Shown here: piece by piece, positions 33,280 through 48,393 of the stretch
Numbering within the stretch: the stretch's first letter is position 1
Layout: every line of letters starts with the position of its first letter
Source: Syntrophaceae bacterium UBA5619
Lineage (GTDB): Bacteria > Desulfobacterota > Syntrophia > Syntrophales > UBA5619
Direction: 5' to 3'
Assembly (NCBI GenBank): GCA_002424545.1
Contig: DIKL01000072.1
Location: forward strand, 1-60,152
DNA: 60,152 nucleotides
Position numbers and translations under genes: made by a program
Notes under the pieces: model-generated
Told to the model about the DNA's origin: nothing
The model's input: only the letters and a program-made list of their open reading frames with translations
Databases searched by the model: none

Positions 33280-34503
33280 ATGAATAAAAAAACATTTCCC
33301 CGATGCATGACGGCTGCCTTGGGGCAGCGATTACAGGCCATGCCGGCCGTGGTGGTGACCGGTGCCCGTCAGACCGGAAAAAGCACGCTGGTGAAGATGC
33401 AGCCCCCGGAAAGCCGTCCCTACTATTCCCTTGACGACATCGACGTACTCGATCTGGCGAGACGTAATCCTGAAGCCTTGGTGGAGGGTGCTGCCCATGT
33501 GACCCTCGATGAGGTTCAGCGGGAACCCGGCCTGCTCCTCGCCGTGAAACGCACGATTGATACCGACCGGCGGCCTGGCCGTTTCATCCTCACCGGGTCG
33601 GCCAACCTGCTTTTGATGCAGGGGATATCCGAATCGCTCGCCGGGCGGGCCAGCTACCTTACCCTCTGGCCAATGACCCGGCGCGAGCAATTAGGCCTCG
33701 GCCGTTGCGGACTTTGGGAAGAGTTGGTTACGGCAAATGACGACCAATGGCCAGACCTTCTGCGGGCGGATACATCCGGTCAGGAGGACTGGCAGAAATT
33801 TGCCGTCCGCGGCGGATTCCCCACACCCGCAATCCACATGTCGAAAGCGGCGGATCGGATGATCTGGTTCGATGGGTATGTGCGCACCTACCTGGAGCGG
33901 GATCTTCAGATGGTTTCCTCCATCGCTGCCCTGCCTGATTTTCGCCGGCTGATGCGGGCGGCCTGCCTTCGTCTGGGGCAGCTTGTGAATCAGACGGAAA
34001 TGGCCCGCGACCTGTCGTTGAAACAACCCACAGTGCATCGCTACCTGAACCTGCTGGAGATTTCGTACCTCTTGATTCGCTTGCCCGCCTATTCGGTGAA
34101 CCGGACGAAACGCCTTCTCAAGTCGCCCAAACTTTACTGGGGAGACGTCGGCCTGGCCATGTACCTTGCCGGATTGACCGAACCGACAGGCGCTCACCTC
34201 GAAAATCTGATCTTGCTCGACCTGATGGCCTGGAAATGTGAAAGGCTGCAGAATACGGAGATCCTCTTCTGGAGGACCGTGACGGGTGAAGAGGTGGATC
34301 TCGTGATCGAAACAGAGGGAAAGGTGCTGCCCATCGAGATCAAATCAACAAGCCGCCCGAGGATCAGGGATGCGGCGAATCTGCTTGCCTTCCAGAACGA
34401 GTATGGCAAGGATGCACGCGCAGGGTTGCTGCTGCACAACGGCACGGCGATCGAATGGCTGACGCCCAAAGTTTTAGCCGTGCCCTGGTGGAAGGTGATC
34501 TGA
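33280..34503 (+). CDS. AAA ATPase with DUF4143 domain (first copy)
   Basis: A 407-residue protein. Residues 1-170 are an AAA_14 ATPase with P-loop GARQTGKST (28-36), Walker B VTLDEVQ (74-80) and sensor FILTGSANLL. Residues about 200-400 are DUF4143, whose end carries GEEVDLVIETEGKV and LPIEIKS, a nuclease-like D...ExK pattern. Such ATPases are widespread in mobile and defence DNA; their biochemical job is unsettled. I chose ATG 33280 because a promoter with TATAAT ends eight bases before it; ATG 33262 lies within that promoter. It sits 39 bases after the helicase gene. It could be an accessory or a hitch-hiking gene. Confidence 0.8.
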   Translation: MNKKTFPRCMTAALGQRLQAMPAVVVTGARQTGKSTLVKMQPPESRPYYSLDDIDVLDLARRNPEALVEGAAHVTLDEVQREPGLLLAVKRTIDTDRRPGRFILTGSANLLLMQGISESLAGRASYLTLWPMTRREQLGLGRCGLWEELVTANDDQWPDLLRADTSGQEDWQKFAVRGGFPTPAIHMSKAADRMIWFDGYVRTYLERDLQMVSSIAALPDFRRLMRAACLRLGQLVNQTEMARDLSLKQPTVHRYLNLLEISYLLIRLPAYSVNRTKRLLKSPKLYWGDVGLAMYLAGLTEPTGAHLENLILLDLMAWKCERLQNTEILFWRTVTGEEVDLVIETEGKVLPIEIKSTSRPRIRDAANLLAFQNEYGKDARAGLLLHNGTAIEWLTPKVLAVPWWKVI

Positions 34504-34609
34504 GAAACTATTCTTGGTGATCCGGTTCTGCTTTCCCGGAATCGTCAGATAATCATCCGATGAATGACGCTAATCGTCCGATTTTCATCCGGGCTTATAA
34601 GGAAAGATC

Positions 34610-37639
<3,030 letters not shown>

Positions 37640-37690
37640 CCGGTCGTGGGAACGGGAAAAGCTGTCACTGTAATAGGTACTGAATAGTCA

Positions 37691-37719
37691 AAATCTGTCC
37701 TTGACAAGAGGACAGATTT
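37691..37719. repeat. perfect 10-bp inverted repeat before second AAA/DUF4143 gene
   Basis: AAATCTGTCC (37691-37700) and GGACAGATTT (37710-37719) flank a nine-base spacer TTGACAAGA. It lies 18 bases upstream of the ATG at 37737. There is no T run after it, so it is more likely an operator or a 5' leader hairpin than a terminator. The spacer also contains TTGACA, which could be a -35 element. Confidence 0.6.
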
Positions 37720-37736
37720 CTGAGAACCTTCAGCCC

Positions 37737-39084
37737 ATGCCGATAGAATCCATATTGCTTGAAAAGCTCAATGACGGGGTCGCGCCTGCGCCGTCGCTCC
37801 GCCTCACTCGGCGGGACGCCCAACTACCGCCGATCCCGGGAAAGGTGCATGCCGTCATCGGCATGCGTCGGACCGGCAAGAGCTGTTTCCTTCGCCAGTT
37901 GCAAGCGGACTTGCGCGCCACGATACCGCCTGAGCGGTCTGTATTGATCAGTTTCGATGATGACCGTCTGTCCGGTCTGAACCTCGCCCAACTTGACTTC
38001 CTGCTGGAGGAGTACTACCGGCGTTATCCCGAATCGCGGGGGCGCGAAACCGTCCATTGGTTTTTCGACGAAATCCAACTGGTCGAAGGCTGGGAACGGT
38101 TCGTGCGGCGGATCATCGATTCTGAGCGTGTGGACGTCGTTGTCTCCGGATCTTCGGCCCGCATGCTCAGCCGGGAGGTACACACCTCGCTCCGGGGACG
38201 CGGGATGGAAACCATCATCCGTCCTTTCAGCTTCCGGGAGTTCCTGCGTCACCGGGAGGAAGAACCGGAGGCCTCGGTTGAGCTGGCAACGAGCGCCCGG
38301 CGTTCCCGCCTGGAAAAGCGTTTCCTGGAATACCTTGTCGAAGGAGGATTTCCCGAAGCCCAGGGGCTTCCACAGACATTGCGAGTCCAATTGCTGCAAG
38401 GGTATGTCGATACGGTGCTGTTCCGTGATATCGTCGAGCGCTATGGAATCTCGCAAGTGGCGGCGTTGCGTTGGCTGATCCGCCAATGTCTGCGCAATCC
38501 AGCCGGGTCGTTCAGCGTCCACCGTCTCTACCAGGATCTTAAAAGCCAGGGTCACGGGATCGCCAAGGATGCGGTCCATGCGATGTTCGCTCATCTTCTG
38601 GACGCGTTTCTGATCAGCGCGGTCCCGATTGCCACCGAGTCGGAACGGCAGAGGAATTCCAATCCGCGCAAGATCTATCCGGTTGACCCGGCGTTGATCT
38701 CCGCCTTCGACATCAGCGGTCGTTCCAATCTCGGGCATACCCTGGAAACGGTCGTTCTTCTGGAGCTGGAACGCAGACGGGCGGAGGTCGCCTATGTGAG
38801 AACGTCCCAGGGGTACGAGGTGGATTTCCTGGCCCGACATCCTTCCGGTGAGGAGGAATTGATCCAGGTCTGCGCAGAGGCCGGCGTTGCGGACACGGCC
38901 GCGCGGGAGCTGCGTGCCCTTGTCGAGGCCGGACGCCAGTTTCCGAGAGCCCGCAAACGCCTATTGACAATGACCCGGGACGGCCTGCCTCGGGAAGCGC
39001 CGGCCGATGTCGTCATAGAGCCTGCCTATGTCTGGCTGCTGACATCCCCAAACCATAAGCAAGGGAAAGGAGCAAAGAAACGGC

Positions 39085-39104
<20 letters not shown>
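37737..39104 (+). CDS. AAA ATPase with DUF4143 domain (second copy)
   Basis: A 455-residue protein with P-loop GMRRTGKSCFLRQ (42-54), Walker B HWFFDEIQ (107-114), sensor VVVSGSSARML and a C-terminal DUF4143 region ending in TSQGYEVDFLARH and EELIQVCAE. It is only distantly similar to the ATPase at 33280-34503, so the two are separate family members rather than a fresh duplication. The start at 37737 is chosen because an upstream TTG (37701) lies in an inverted repeat. Its last 20 bases overlap the DUF499 gene, suggesting translational coupling and that it belongs to the same functional unit. Confidence 0.8.
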
Positions 39105-42465
<3,361 letters not shown>

Positions 42466-42573
42466 GGGTGGGTAAAGGTGCGTATCGTATGCTGCCCGTA
42501 AATCCCTTTTCAAACGAGAAAGTACCCAAGATCCGGATGAACCCGAAAAATTTTGAACGCAGAGGAAGTTGAT
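42466..42573 (+). other. right junction between island and ABC efflux genes
   Basis: About 108 bases from the DUF499 stop to the ABC ATPase start. I see no tRNA, no transposon end and no convincing direct repeat with the left junction (29458-29658). The ABC gene's ribosome site GAGGAAG is at its end. Confidence 0.4.
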
Positions 42574-43281
42574 TTGACCGAACCGAAACCGCCCATCGTT
42601 GAAATCAGGAATATCTTCAAGTGCTATCATAGGGACGACCTCGTTGTCCCGGTCCTGTATGATATCACCTTTGACATCGGCGAAGGGGAATTCCTGGCGT
42701 TGATGGGGCCGTCCGGCTCGGGGAAAACCACGCTGCTGAACCTGCTGGCCGGGATCGACAAGGCGGACAGCGGGACAATCCGGGTGGGCGGCGTGGATAT
42801 CACCGCCCTTTCCGAGACCGAGCTCGCCCATTGGCGCGCCAATCATGTCGGCTTCATCTTTCAGTTCTACAACCTGATTCCCGTGCTCAAGGCGGTCGAA
42901 AACGTCGAGCTGCCCCTCCACCTGACCGCGCTCTCCCGGCGGGAACGGCGGGAACACGCCGAGACGGCTCTGCGCATGGTGAACCTGGAGCACCGAATGG
43001 ATCATTATCCCAAGGAGATGTCCGGAGGGGAGCAGCAGCGGGTCGCCATCGCCCGCGCCATCGTCACCGATCCCACCCTGCTGGTCGCCGACGAGCCGAC
43101 CGGGGATCTGGACCGCGTATCGGCCGAAGAGATCCTGACGATGATGGAGCGGCTGAATGCGGAGATGGGCAAGACCATCGTCATGGTCACCCACGACCCC
43201 CGGGCGGCGCAGCGCGCGAAAGTGCTGAGGCTTCTGGACAAAGGATACATGAACGATGCTCCAGCTCAAAATCCTCTTTAG
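42574..43281 (+). CDS. ABC transporter ATP-binding protein (MacB/LolD type)
   Basis: A 235-residue ATPase with Walker A GPSGSGKT (45-52), Q loop FIFQFYNLIPVL, signature SGGEQQRVAIARA, Walker B LLVADEPTGDLD and the H-loop MVTHDP. This is the MacB/LolD subfamily that pairs with FtsX-type permeases. The start is TTG; I prefer 42574, seven bases after GAGGAA, over the TTG at 42553. It overlaps the first permease gene by 26 bases. The expected periplasmic adaptor lies 13 kb upstream at 28240-29457. Confidence 0.9.
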   Translation: MTEPKPPIVEIRNIFKCYHRDDLVVPVLYDITFDIGEGEFLALMGPSGSGKTTLLNLLAGIDKADSGTIRVGGVDITALSETELAHWRANHVGFIFQFYNLIPVLKAVENVELPLHLTALSRRERREHAETALRMVNLEHRMDHYPKEMSGGEQQRVAIARAIVTDPTLLVADEPTGDLDRVSAEEILTMMERLNAEMGKTIVMVTHDPRAAQRAKVLRLLDKGYMNDAPAQNPL

Positions 43282-44413
43282 AAATGCCTTCCACAACAAG
43301 CTGCGCAGTGGGCTGACGATCCTGGGCATCACCGTGGCCGTCCTGGCGTTCGGCCTGCTGCGAACGGTGATCGGCGCCTGGTACGCCGGCGTCGAGGCCG
43401 CGTCGGCGTCCCGCCTCGTCACGCGAAACGCAATCTCGATCATCTTCCCCCTCCCGATCTCCTACGCCGAGAAGATCCGGCAGATCGAAGGGGTGAAGCT
43501 CGTCTCCTACGGCAACTGGTTCGGCGGCGTCTACATCGACGAGAAGAATTTCTTTCCGAACTTTTGCGTGGAACCGCGAACCTACCTGGCCATCTATCCG
43601 GAATTTGTCCTGAGCTCTCCGGAGACGAAGGCTTTCCTGGCCGACCGGAAGGGTTTTATCGCCGGTAGAAAGCTGGCGGCGAAGTACAAATGGAAGATCG
43701 GAGATCAGGTCACCCTGAAGGGAACCATCTTCCCGGGGAACTGGGATTTCGTGCTGCGGGGCATCTACCGGGGCCGGGATGAGACAGTCGATGAGTCACA
43801 GTTTCTGTTCCACTGGAACTATCTCAATGAGACCATCAAAAAGGTATCCCCGACAAGGGCGGACCAGGTGGGCTTCTACATGATCACCGTAAAACGGCCG
43901 GATGTGGCGCCGGATGTGGCGCTGGCCATCGACAAGGCTTTCAAGAACTCGCTGGCCGAGACGCTCACGGAGACGGAGAAGGCCTTCAACCAGGGGTTCA
44001 TCGCGATGAGCGGGGCGATCGTCACGGCGATCCAGATGGTCTCCTTCGTCGTGATCCTCATCATCATGGCGGTCGTCGCCAACACGATGGCGATGACGAC
44101 CCGGGAGCGCATCGGCGATTATGCGATCATGAAAACCCTGGGATTCGGCGGTACGGACATCGCGATCATGGTCTTCGGCGAATCCCTCGTGATCTCGCTG
44201 ACCGGCTGCCTGGCCGGGATGATCCTGACCTTTCCGGCGGCCAAGGCCTTCGGTCACACGCTTTCAACCTATTTCCCGATCTTTCTCGTCTCGGATCAGA
44301 CGCTCTGGCTGGACATCCTTTTCGCGTTCGTGATCGCCTTTTTCGCGGCGATCATTCCGGCCCACCGTGCGATCCGGATCGGCATCGCCGAGGGATTGCG
44401 GAGGATCGGATAA
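43256..44413 (+). CDS. FtsX-type ABC permease, first copy
   Basis: A 385-residue MacB/FtsX-type permease. One N-terminal helix (about 18-36) precedes a large periplasmic domain (about 45-260), followed by three C-terminal helices (about 265-290, 318-345 and 355-375). The conserved RERIGDYAIMKTLGFGGTDI cytoplasmic coupling segment contacts the ATPase. No signal of truncation is seen. It starts inside the ATPase gene and its stop overlaps the next permease start (TAATG), so the three genes are translationally coupled. The substrate is unknown. Confidence 0.88.
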   Translation: MLQLKILFRNAFHNKLRSGLTILGITVAVLAFGLLRTVIGAWYAGVEAASASRLVTRNAISIIFPLPISYAEKIRQIEGVKLVSYGNWFGGVYIDEKNFFPNFCVEPRTYLAIYPEFVLSSPETKAFLADRKGFIAGRKLAAKYKWKIGDQVTLKGTIFPGNWDFVLRGIYRGRDETVDESQFLFHWNYLNETIKKVSPTRADQVGFYMITVKRPDVAPDVALAIDKAFKNSLAETLTETEKAFNQGFIAMSGAIVTAIQMVSFVVILIIMAVVANTMAMTTRERIGDYAIMKTLGFGGTDIAIMVFGESLVISLTGCLAGMILTFPAAKAFGHTLSTYFPIFLVSDQTLWLDILFAFVIAFFAAIIPAHRAIRIGIAEGLRRIG

Positions 44414-45588
44414 TGGCCGTCCCGCTCTCCTACAGCATGCGAAACCTCTGGAAGCGCCGGCTGACAACCGTCATGACGGCATCGGGGATGGCGCTGGTCG
44501 TCTTCGTCTTCGCCGCGGTGCTGATGATGGCCGCGGGGCTTCAGAAAACGCTGGTTGAGACAGGTTCGGACAGCAACGTGGTCGTCTTCCGCAAGGGATC
44601 CGCTTCGGAGGTGATGAGCGGAATCGAACGCGGACAGGCATCGATCGTGGAGATGCTGCCCCAGGTTGCGATCGGCGGGGAGGGCCGAAGACTCGTGGCC
44701 AAGGAGGTGATGGTCCTGATCGCCCTTCCCAAGCGGGGCGCCGGAAAGACGTCCAGCCATTCCAATGTCATCGTCCGCGGCGTCCAGGAGGCATCGATCC
44801 GGCTGCGGCCGCAGGTGAAACTCGTCGCGGGGCGCCTGTTTCGGATGGGATCCTCGGAGATCATCGTCGGCAACAGCATCGCCAAGGGGTTCGAGGGGGT
44901 CGGCCTTCAGGGAACCCTGAACTGGGGAATGCGGAAATGGACCGTGGTGGGCATCTTCGATGCGGGAAACACGGGCTTCAGTTCCGAGATCTGGGGGGAT
45001 GTGGACCAGGTGATGCAGGCCTTCCGCCGGCCCGTCTACTCATCGCTCATTTTCAAATTGTCCAATCCGGCCCTATTCCCGGCAGCCAAAGCGGCCGTCG
45101 AGACGGACCCGCGGCTCACACTGGAAGCCAAGCGGGAGAAGCAATACTATCTCGACCAATCGGAGATGATGGCCAAATTTCTGCGGATCCTCGGGCTGTC
45201 GCTGACCATCATTTTTTCGATCGGCGCGATCATCGGCGCCATGATCACCATGTATTCGGCGGTCGCCAACCGGATCGGAGAAATCGGAACGATGCGGGCG
45301 CTGGGCTTCCGCCGGCGAAGCATCCTGGCCGCCTTTCTTGCGGAGTCTCTGCTGTTGGGCTTGATCGGCGGAGGGGCGGGGCTTTTCTTTGCCTCCTTCA
45401 TGCAGTTCATCACCGTTTCCACCGTGAATTTTCAGACCTTTTCGGAATTGGCGTTCAAATTCACGCTAACCGGTCGCATCGCGCTGCAGGCCATGGCCTT
45501 TTCACTGATCATGGGCCTCATCGGCGGCATGCTGCCCGCCCTCCGCGCCTCCCGGATGAAGATCGTCGAGGCCCTGAGAGCGGCGTAG
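44413..45588 (+). CDS. FtsX-type ABC permease, second copy
   Basis: A 391-residue permease with the same layout as the preceding one: an N-terminal helix (about 20-40), a periplasmic domain, then three helices, with the coupling segment NRIGEIGTMRALGFRRRSIL. The final helix and LPALRASRMKIVEALRAA are complete. Two different FtsX subunits in tandem suggest a heterodimeric pump. The 3' end has a degraded homologue at 52397-52496. Confidence 0.88.
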   Translation: MAVPLSYSMRNLWKRRLTTVMTASGMALVVFVFAAVLMMAAGLQKTLVETGSDSNVVVFRKGSASEVMSGIERGQASIVEMLPQVAIGGEGRRLVAKEVMVLIALPKRGAGKTSSHSNVIVRGVQEASIRLRPQVKLVAGRLFRMGSSEIIVGNSIAKGFEGVGLQGTLNWGMRKWTVVGIFDAGNTGFSSEIWGDVDQVMQAFRRPVYSSLIFKLSNPALFPAAKAAVETDPRLTLEAKREKQYYLDQSEMMAKFLRILGLSLTIIFSIGAIIGAMITMYSAVANRIGEIGTMRALGFRRRSILAAFLAESLLLGLIGGGAGLFFASFMQFITVSTVNFQTFSELAFKFTLTGRIALQAMAFSLIMGLIGGMLPALRASRMKIVEALRAA

Positions 45589-45601
45589 TGTATCGACGAA
45601 C

Positions 45602-45838
45602 GGCGGACCGCGCCAAGTGGGAAAGACCACGCTTTGTCGCGATCTTGTGGCAACCCCCTTCAATAATCCCGCCTATTTCAACTGGAACAATCGGACTGAC
45701 CGCAAGGTGATCATGGCCGCAACCTGGCCGGGTGATGCGGAACTCCTCATTTTTGATGAGATTCACAAGTACCGGTAGTGGAAGGGGCTTATCAGGGGAG
45801 AAGCAGATACAATCTACGGCAATCCCGAATACTCTTGA
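45602..45838 (+). pseudogene. fragment of an AAA/DUF4143 ATPase gene
   Basis: The frame from 45602 reads the P-loop PRQVGKTTLCRDLV, then PAYFNWNNRTDRK and LLIFDEIHKYR, interrupted by TAG at 45776-45778, and resumes in frame as WKGLIRGE before diverging and stopping at 45836-45838. The family normally reads straight through KYRRWKGLIKG, so this is a nonsense-mutated piece lacking the start and most of the gene. It belongs to a branch different from the two intact DUF4143 ATPases in the island. Confidence 0.7.
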
Positions 45839-46089
45839 ACAGAATTAAAGAGCTTGACATTCAAAAGAACGTGTCGTTTATTCGACCTCCGCCCTATTCA
45901 CCGGAGCAGAATCCGGTGGCGCAAATATGGAACATCCTCAGACGCAACTACTTCGCCAATTGCGTCTTTGATGCCCTGGATGCTGCTACAAATCAAGCCG
46001 CATTCGGCTTGGCAGAGATGGCGGCAAACAAGGTAGCAATCCGGCAACTGACCAACTGGCCTTGGATGAGTGCCATCTTGAAAACGTAA
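45835..46089 (+). mobile_element. 3' remnant of an IS630-family transposase
   Basis: The last about 83 codons read RIKELDIQKNVSFIRPPPYS, then PEQNPVAQIWNILRRNYFAN, the C-terminal DDE part of IS630 transposases (PPYSPExNPxExxW with the final catalytic Glu position). The N-terminal two thirds with the first catalytic Asp residues are missing, and I see no terminal inverted repeats, so it cannot move itself. It follows the AAA fragment directly and precedes the polyamine transporter operon by 28 bases. Confidence 0.75.
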
Positions 46090-46117
46090 TGAAATAAACG
46101 ACAGAGGAGGAAAATGT

Positions 46118-47209
46118 ATGAAAAGAAAAGGTTTGATTTCTATGGCAATCGTGCTTGCCTGTGCGCTTGTTCTGGCCTGGTCTCTTGCAAGCCCGGTCGC
46201 AGCGGCGGACGGCAAAACGCTCCGACTGATCACGTTTCCGGGCTACGCACCTCCGGAACTCATCAAGAAATTCCAGCAGGAAACCGGAATCACGGTTGAG
46301 GTCACCGACTCCAGCAACGAAGACATGATCGCCAAGCTCCGCGCCACCCGCGGCGGCGGATTCGACTTGGCTCAGCCGAGCCAGGACCGGATCATTGCCG
46401 TGACGCAGCAGTTCGGCCTCTACCAGCCGATCGACCTCAAGAAGGTCAACACGGATCAGATTGACCCCGTTCTGCTGGCCTCCGTCAAGAAGAACGCATC
46501 CGACAAGGGCAAGCTCTACGCCCTCCCCCACGTCTTCGGCTCCTCTGGACTGATTGTGAACAAGAAAATGGCCCCCGACGCGAAGGACTGGACCGATTTC
46601 CTGAATCCCAAATACAAGGACCGGGTCTCCTACCGGATGAAGCGACCGACCCTCTGCGCCGTCGCATTCGGCCTCGGGGAGAATCCCTTTGCCAAGTACA
46701 ACGACAAGGTGGCCTACCAGAAACTCCTGGACAAGGTTGCGGCCGAACTGATCAAAGCCAAACCCATCGTCCGGAATTACTGGGAAAACGGGGATGCCCT
46801 GGTGCAGTCGATCCGTTCCGGTGAGGTGTGGATCGCCGAGGGATGGGAGCAGGCCGGCTGGAAGCTCCATGAGGAGAACAAGGACATCGACTGGATCGGA
46901 CCTACGAGCGGGGCCATGGCCTGGATCGACACGTTCGCCATTCCGTCCAAGTCCGAGAACCTCGATGCGGCTTACAAGTGGATCAACTTCTCTCTGAAGC
47001 CGGAGAACGCAGCCGTTTTCACGAACAAGGAGAAGTACGCGACCGCGTCCAAGGATGCCGTGAAATTTCTCGACGAAAATATCAAGGCGAACTTCACGCG
47101 CTGCTATACGCCGGAAGTCATGAAGAAAATGAACTGGTATCCCACGGTGCCCGCCGGTCTCGAAGAGATGGAGGGCAAGGTCATGGACAAGATCAGGGCT
47201 GCGAAATAG
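46118..47209 (+). CDS. ABC transporter substrate-binding protein, polyamine type
   Basis: A 363-residue periplasmic binding protein of the PotD/PotF group. Residues 1-30 are a signal peptide (KRKG, hydrophobic stretch, SPVAAA). The mature protein opens LRLITFPGYAPPELIKKFQQ, where PotD has the LYVYNWSDYI segment, and has LPHVFGSSGLIVNKK, WENGDALVQSIRSGEVWIAEGW and the WIDTFAIPS hinge. The ligand may be spermidine/putrescine or another cationic or organic acid; key PotD acidic residues cannot be checked without alignment. A strong GAGGAGG ribosome site precedes it. It is the first gene of a four-gene transporter operon. Confidence 0.85.
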   Translation: MKRKGLISMAIVLACALVLAWSLASPVAAADGKTLRLITFPGYAPPELIKKFQQETGITVEVTDSSNEDMIAKLRATRGGGFDLAQPSQDRIIAVTQQFGLYQPIDLKKVNTDQIDPVLLASVKKNASDKGKLYALPHVFGSSGLIVNKKMAPDAKDWTDFLNPKYKDRVSYRMKRPTLCAVAFGLGENPFAKYNDKVAYQKLLDKVAAELIKAKPIVRNYWENGDALVQSIRSGEVWIAEGWEQAGWKLHEENKDIDWIGPTSGAMAWIDTFAIPSKSENLDAAYKWINFSLKPENAAVFTNKEKYATASKDAVKFLDENIKANFTRCYTPEVMKKMNWYPTVPAGLEEMEGKVMDKIRAAK

Positions 47210-47219
47210 CCGGACTGTA

Positions 47220-47251
47220 GGCGCCGTGACGGCCATCGCCGCCACGGCGCC
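47220..47251 (+). terminator. attenuator-like hairpin between binding protein and ATPase genes
   Basis: A 9-bp perfect stem (GGCGCCGTG with CACGGCGCC), a 14-base loop with a smaller inner stem, and then CTTTTAT. It lies in the 74-base gap after the binding-protein gene and can reduce expression of the downstream transporter subunits relative to it. Confidence 0.75.
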
Positions 47252-47283
47252 TTTTATGAAAATTCGTTGCGGGCGGACGGCAG

Positions 47284-48393
47284 ATGCAGATCGATCTTTC
47301 GGTACAGAATGTTGTAAAAAGATTCGGCGACTTCACAGCGGTCAACAATGTTTCGTTTGATGTGGAAACAGGAAAGTTCTTTTCCATCCTGGGGCCCTCC
47401 GGTTGCGGCAAGACGACCCTGCTGCGCATGGTCGCCGGTTTCTATGAGCCGAGTTCGGGCGGCATCCGCATTCGCGGGGAGAACATGGCGGGGGTCGAAC
47501 CGAACAAGCGGCCCGTCAACATGGTCTTCCAGCAGCTCGCCCTCTTTCCCATGATGAACGTTGCGGAGAACATCGCCTTCGGTCTGAGGAGGCGGGGCGT
47601 CAGGGGAGAGGAGATCCGGAAGCGGGTGGACGATATCCTGGAAAGGGTCGGCCTGCCCGGCTACGGGGAGAAGAAGATCAGCCAGATCTCCGGCGGGCAG
47701 AAACAGCGGGTCGCCCTGGCCCGGTGCCTGGTCCTCCAGCCGGTCGTGCTTCTCCTCGACGAACCCCTGGGCGCCCTCGATCTGAAGCTTCGGGAACAGA
47801 TGAAGGTGGAGCTCAAGAAGCTCCAACAGCAGGTCGGGACGACCTTTGTTTATATCACCCACGACCAGTCGGAGGCGATGGTCATGTCCGATCTCGTGGC
47901 CGTCATGCGGGACGGCCGCTTCGAGCAGATGGACACCCCCCAGAACATCTACAACCGCCCGGCCACCCCCTTTGTGGCCCAGTTCGTCGGAAACAACAAC
48001 CGGTTCCTCGGCCGCCTGCGCCGGGAGGGGGACGGTCCCCCCTTCGTCGAAACGGAGGACCGGAGCCGCTATGGCATCGTCCCGCCGGAAAATGCGTGCA
48101 GCGAGGATCGGGTGGAGATGTATGTCCGCCCAGAGGCAATGATGATCAATCCGGATGAACGGTTGTCCACGCTCAACCGGATCACCGTGGGGGTCAAGAC
48201 GGTCCTGTTCGATGCCGGAAACAGCCGGCTCATCGTCACGCCGGAGAACTCCGGCCGGGAACTCATCGTCGCGCTGCCCCAGAACCGTCAATACGACGAC
48301 ATCCGCGTCGGGGACCGGATCGGAATCGGCTGGGATCCCGCCTCGGCGTTCTGTTTCTGCAGGTCGGAAATCGAGGCCAGCGATGAATCCTAA
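47284..48393 (+). CDS. potA: ABC transporter ATP-binding protein, PotA type
   Basis: A 369-residue ATPase. Walker A GPSGCGKT is at 37-44, the Q loop VFQQLALFPMMNVAENIAFG follows, the signature is SGGQKQRVALARC and Walker B LLLDEPLGALD; the H-loop is YITHDQSEAM. Residues about 235-365 form the C-terminal OB/TOBE regulatory domain typical of PotA, MalK and related importers. Together with the two permeases it powers uptake of the ligand captured by the binding protein. Its stop overlaps the next gene (ATGAATCCTAA). Confidence 0.9.
   Translation: MQIDLSVQNVVKRFGDFTAVNNVSFDVETGKFFSILGPSGCGKTTLLRMVAGFYEPSSGGIRIRGENMAGVEPNKRPVNMVFQQLALFPMMNVAENIAFGLRRRGVRGEEIRKRVDDILERVGLPGYGEKKISQISGGQKQRVALARCLVLQPVVLLLDEPLGALDLKLREQMKVELKKLQQQVGTTFVYITHDQSEAMVMSDLVAVMRDGRFEQMDTPQNIYNRPATPFVAQFVGNNNRFLGRLRREGDGPPFVETEDRSRYGIVPPENACSEDRVEMYVRPEAMMINPDERLSTLNRITVGVKTVLFDAGNSRLIVTPENSGRELIVALPQNRQYDDIRVGDRIGIGWDPASAFCFCRSEIEASDES

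Noticed and set aside
34549..34585. Imperfect direct repeat AATCATCCGAT / AATCGTCCGAT before the methylase gene
   Set aside because: Short, imperfect and not clearly placed relative to a promoter; could be chance.
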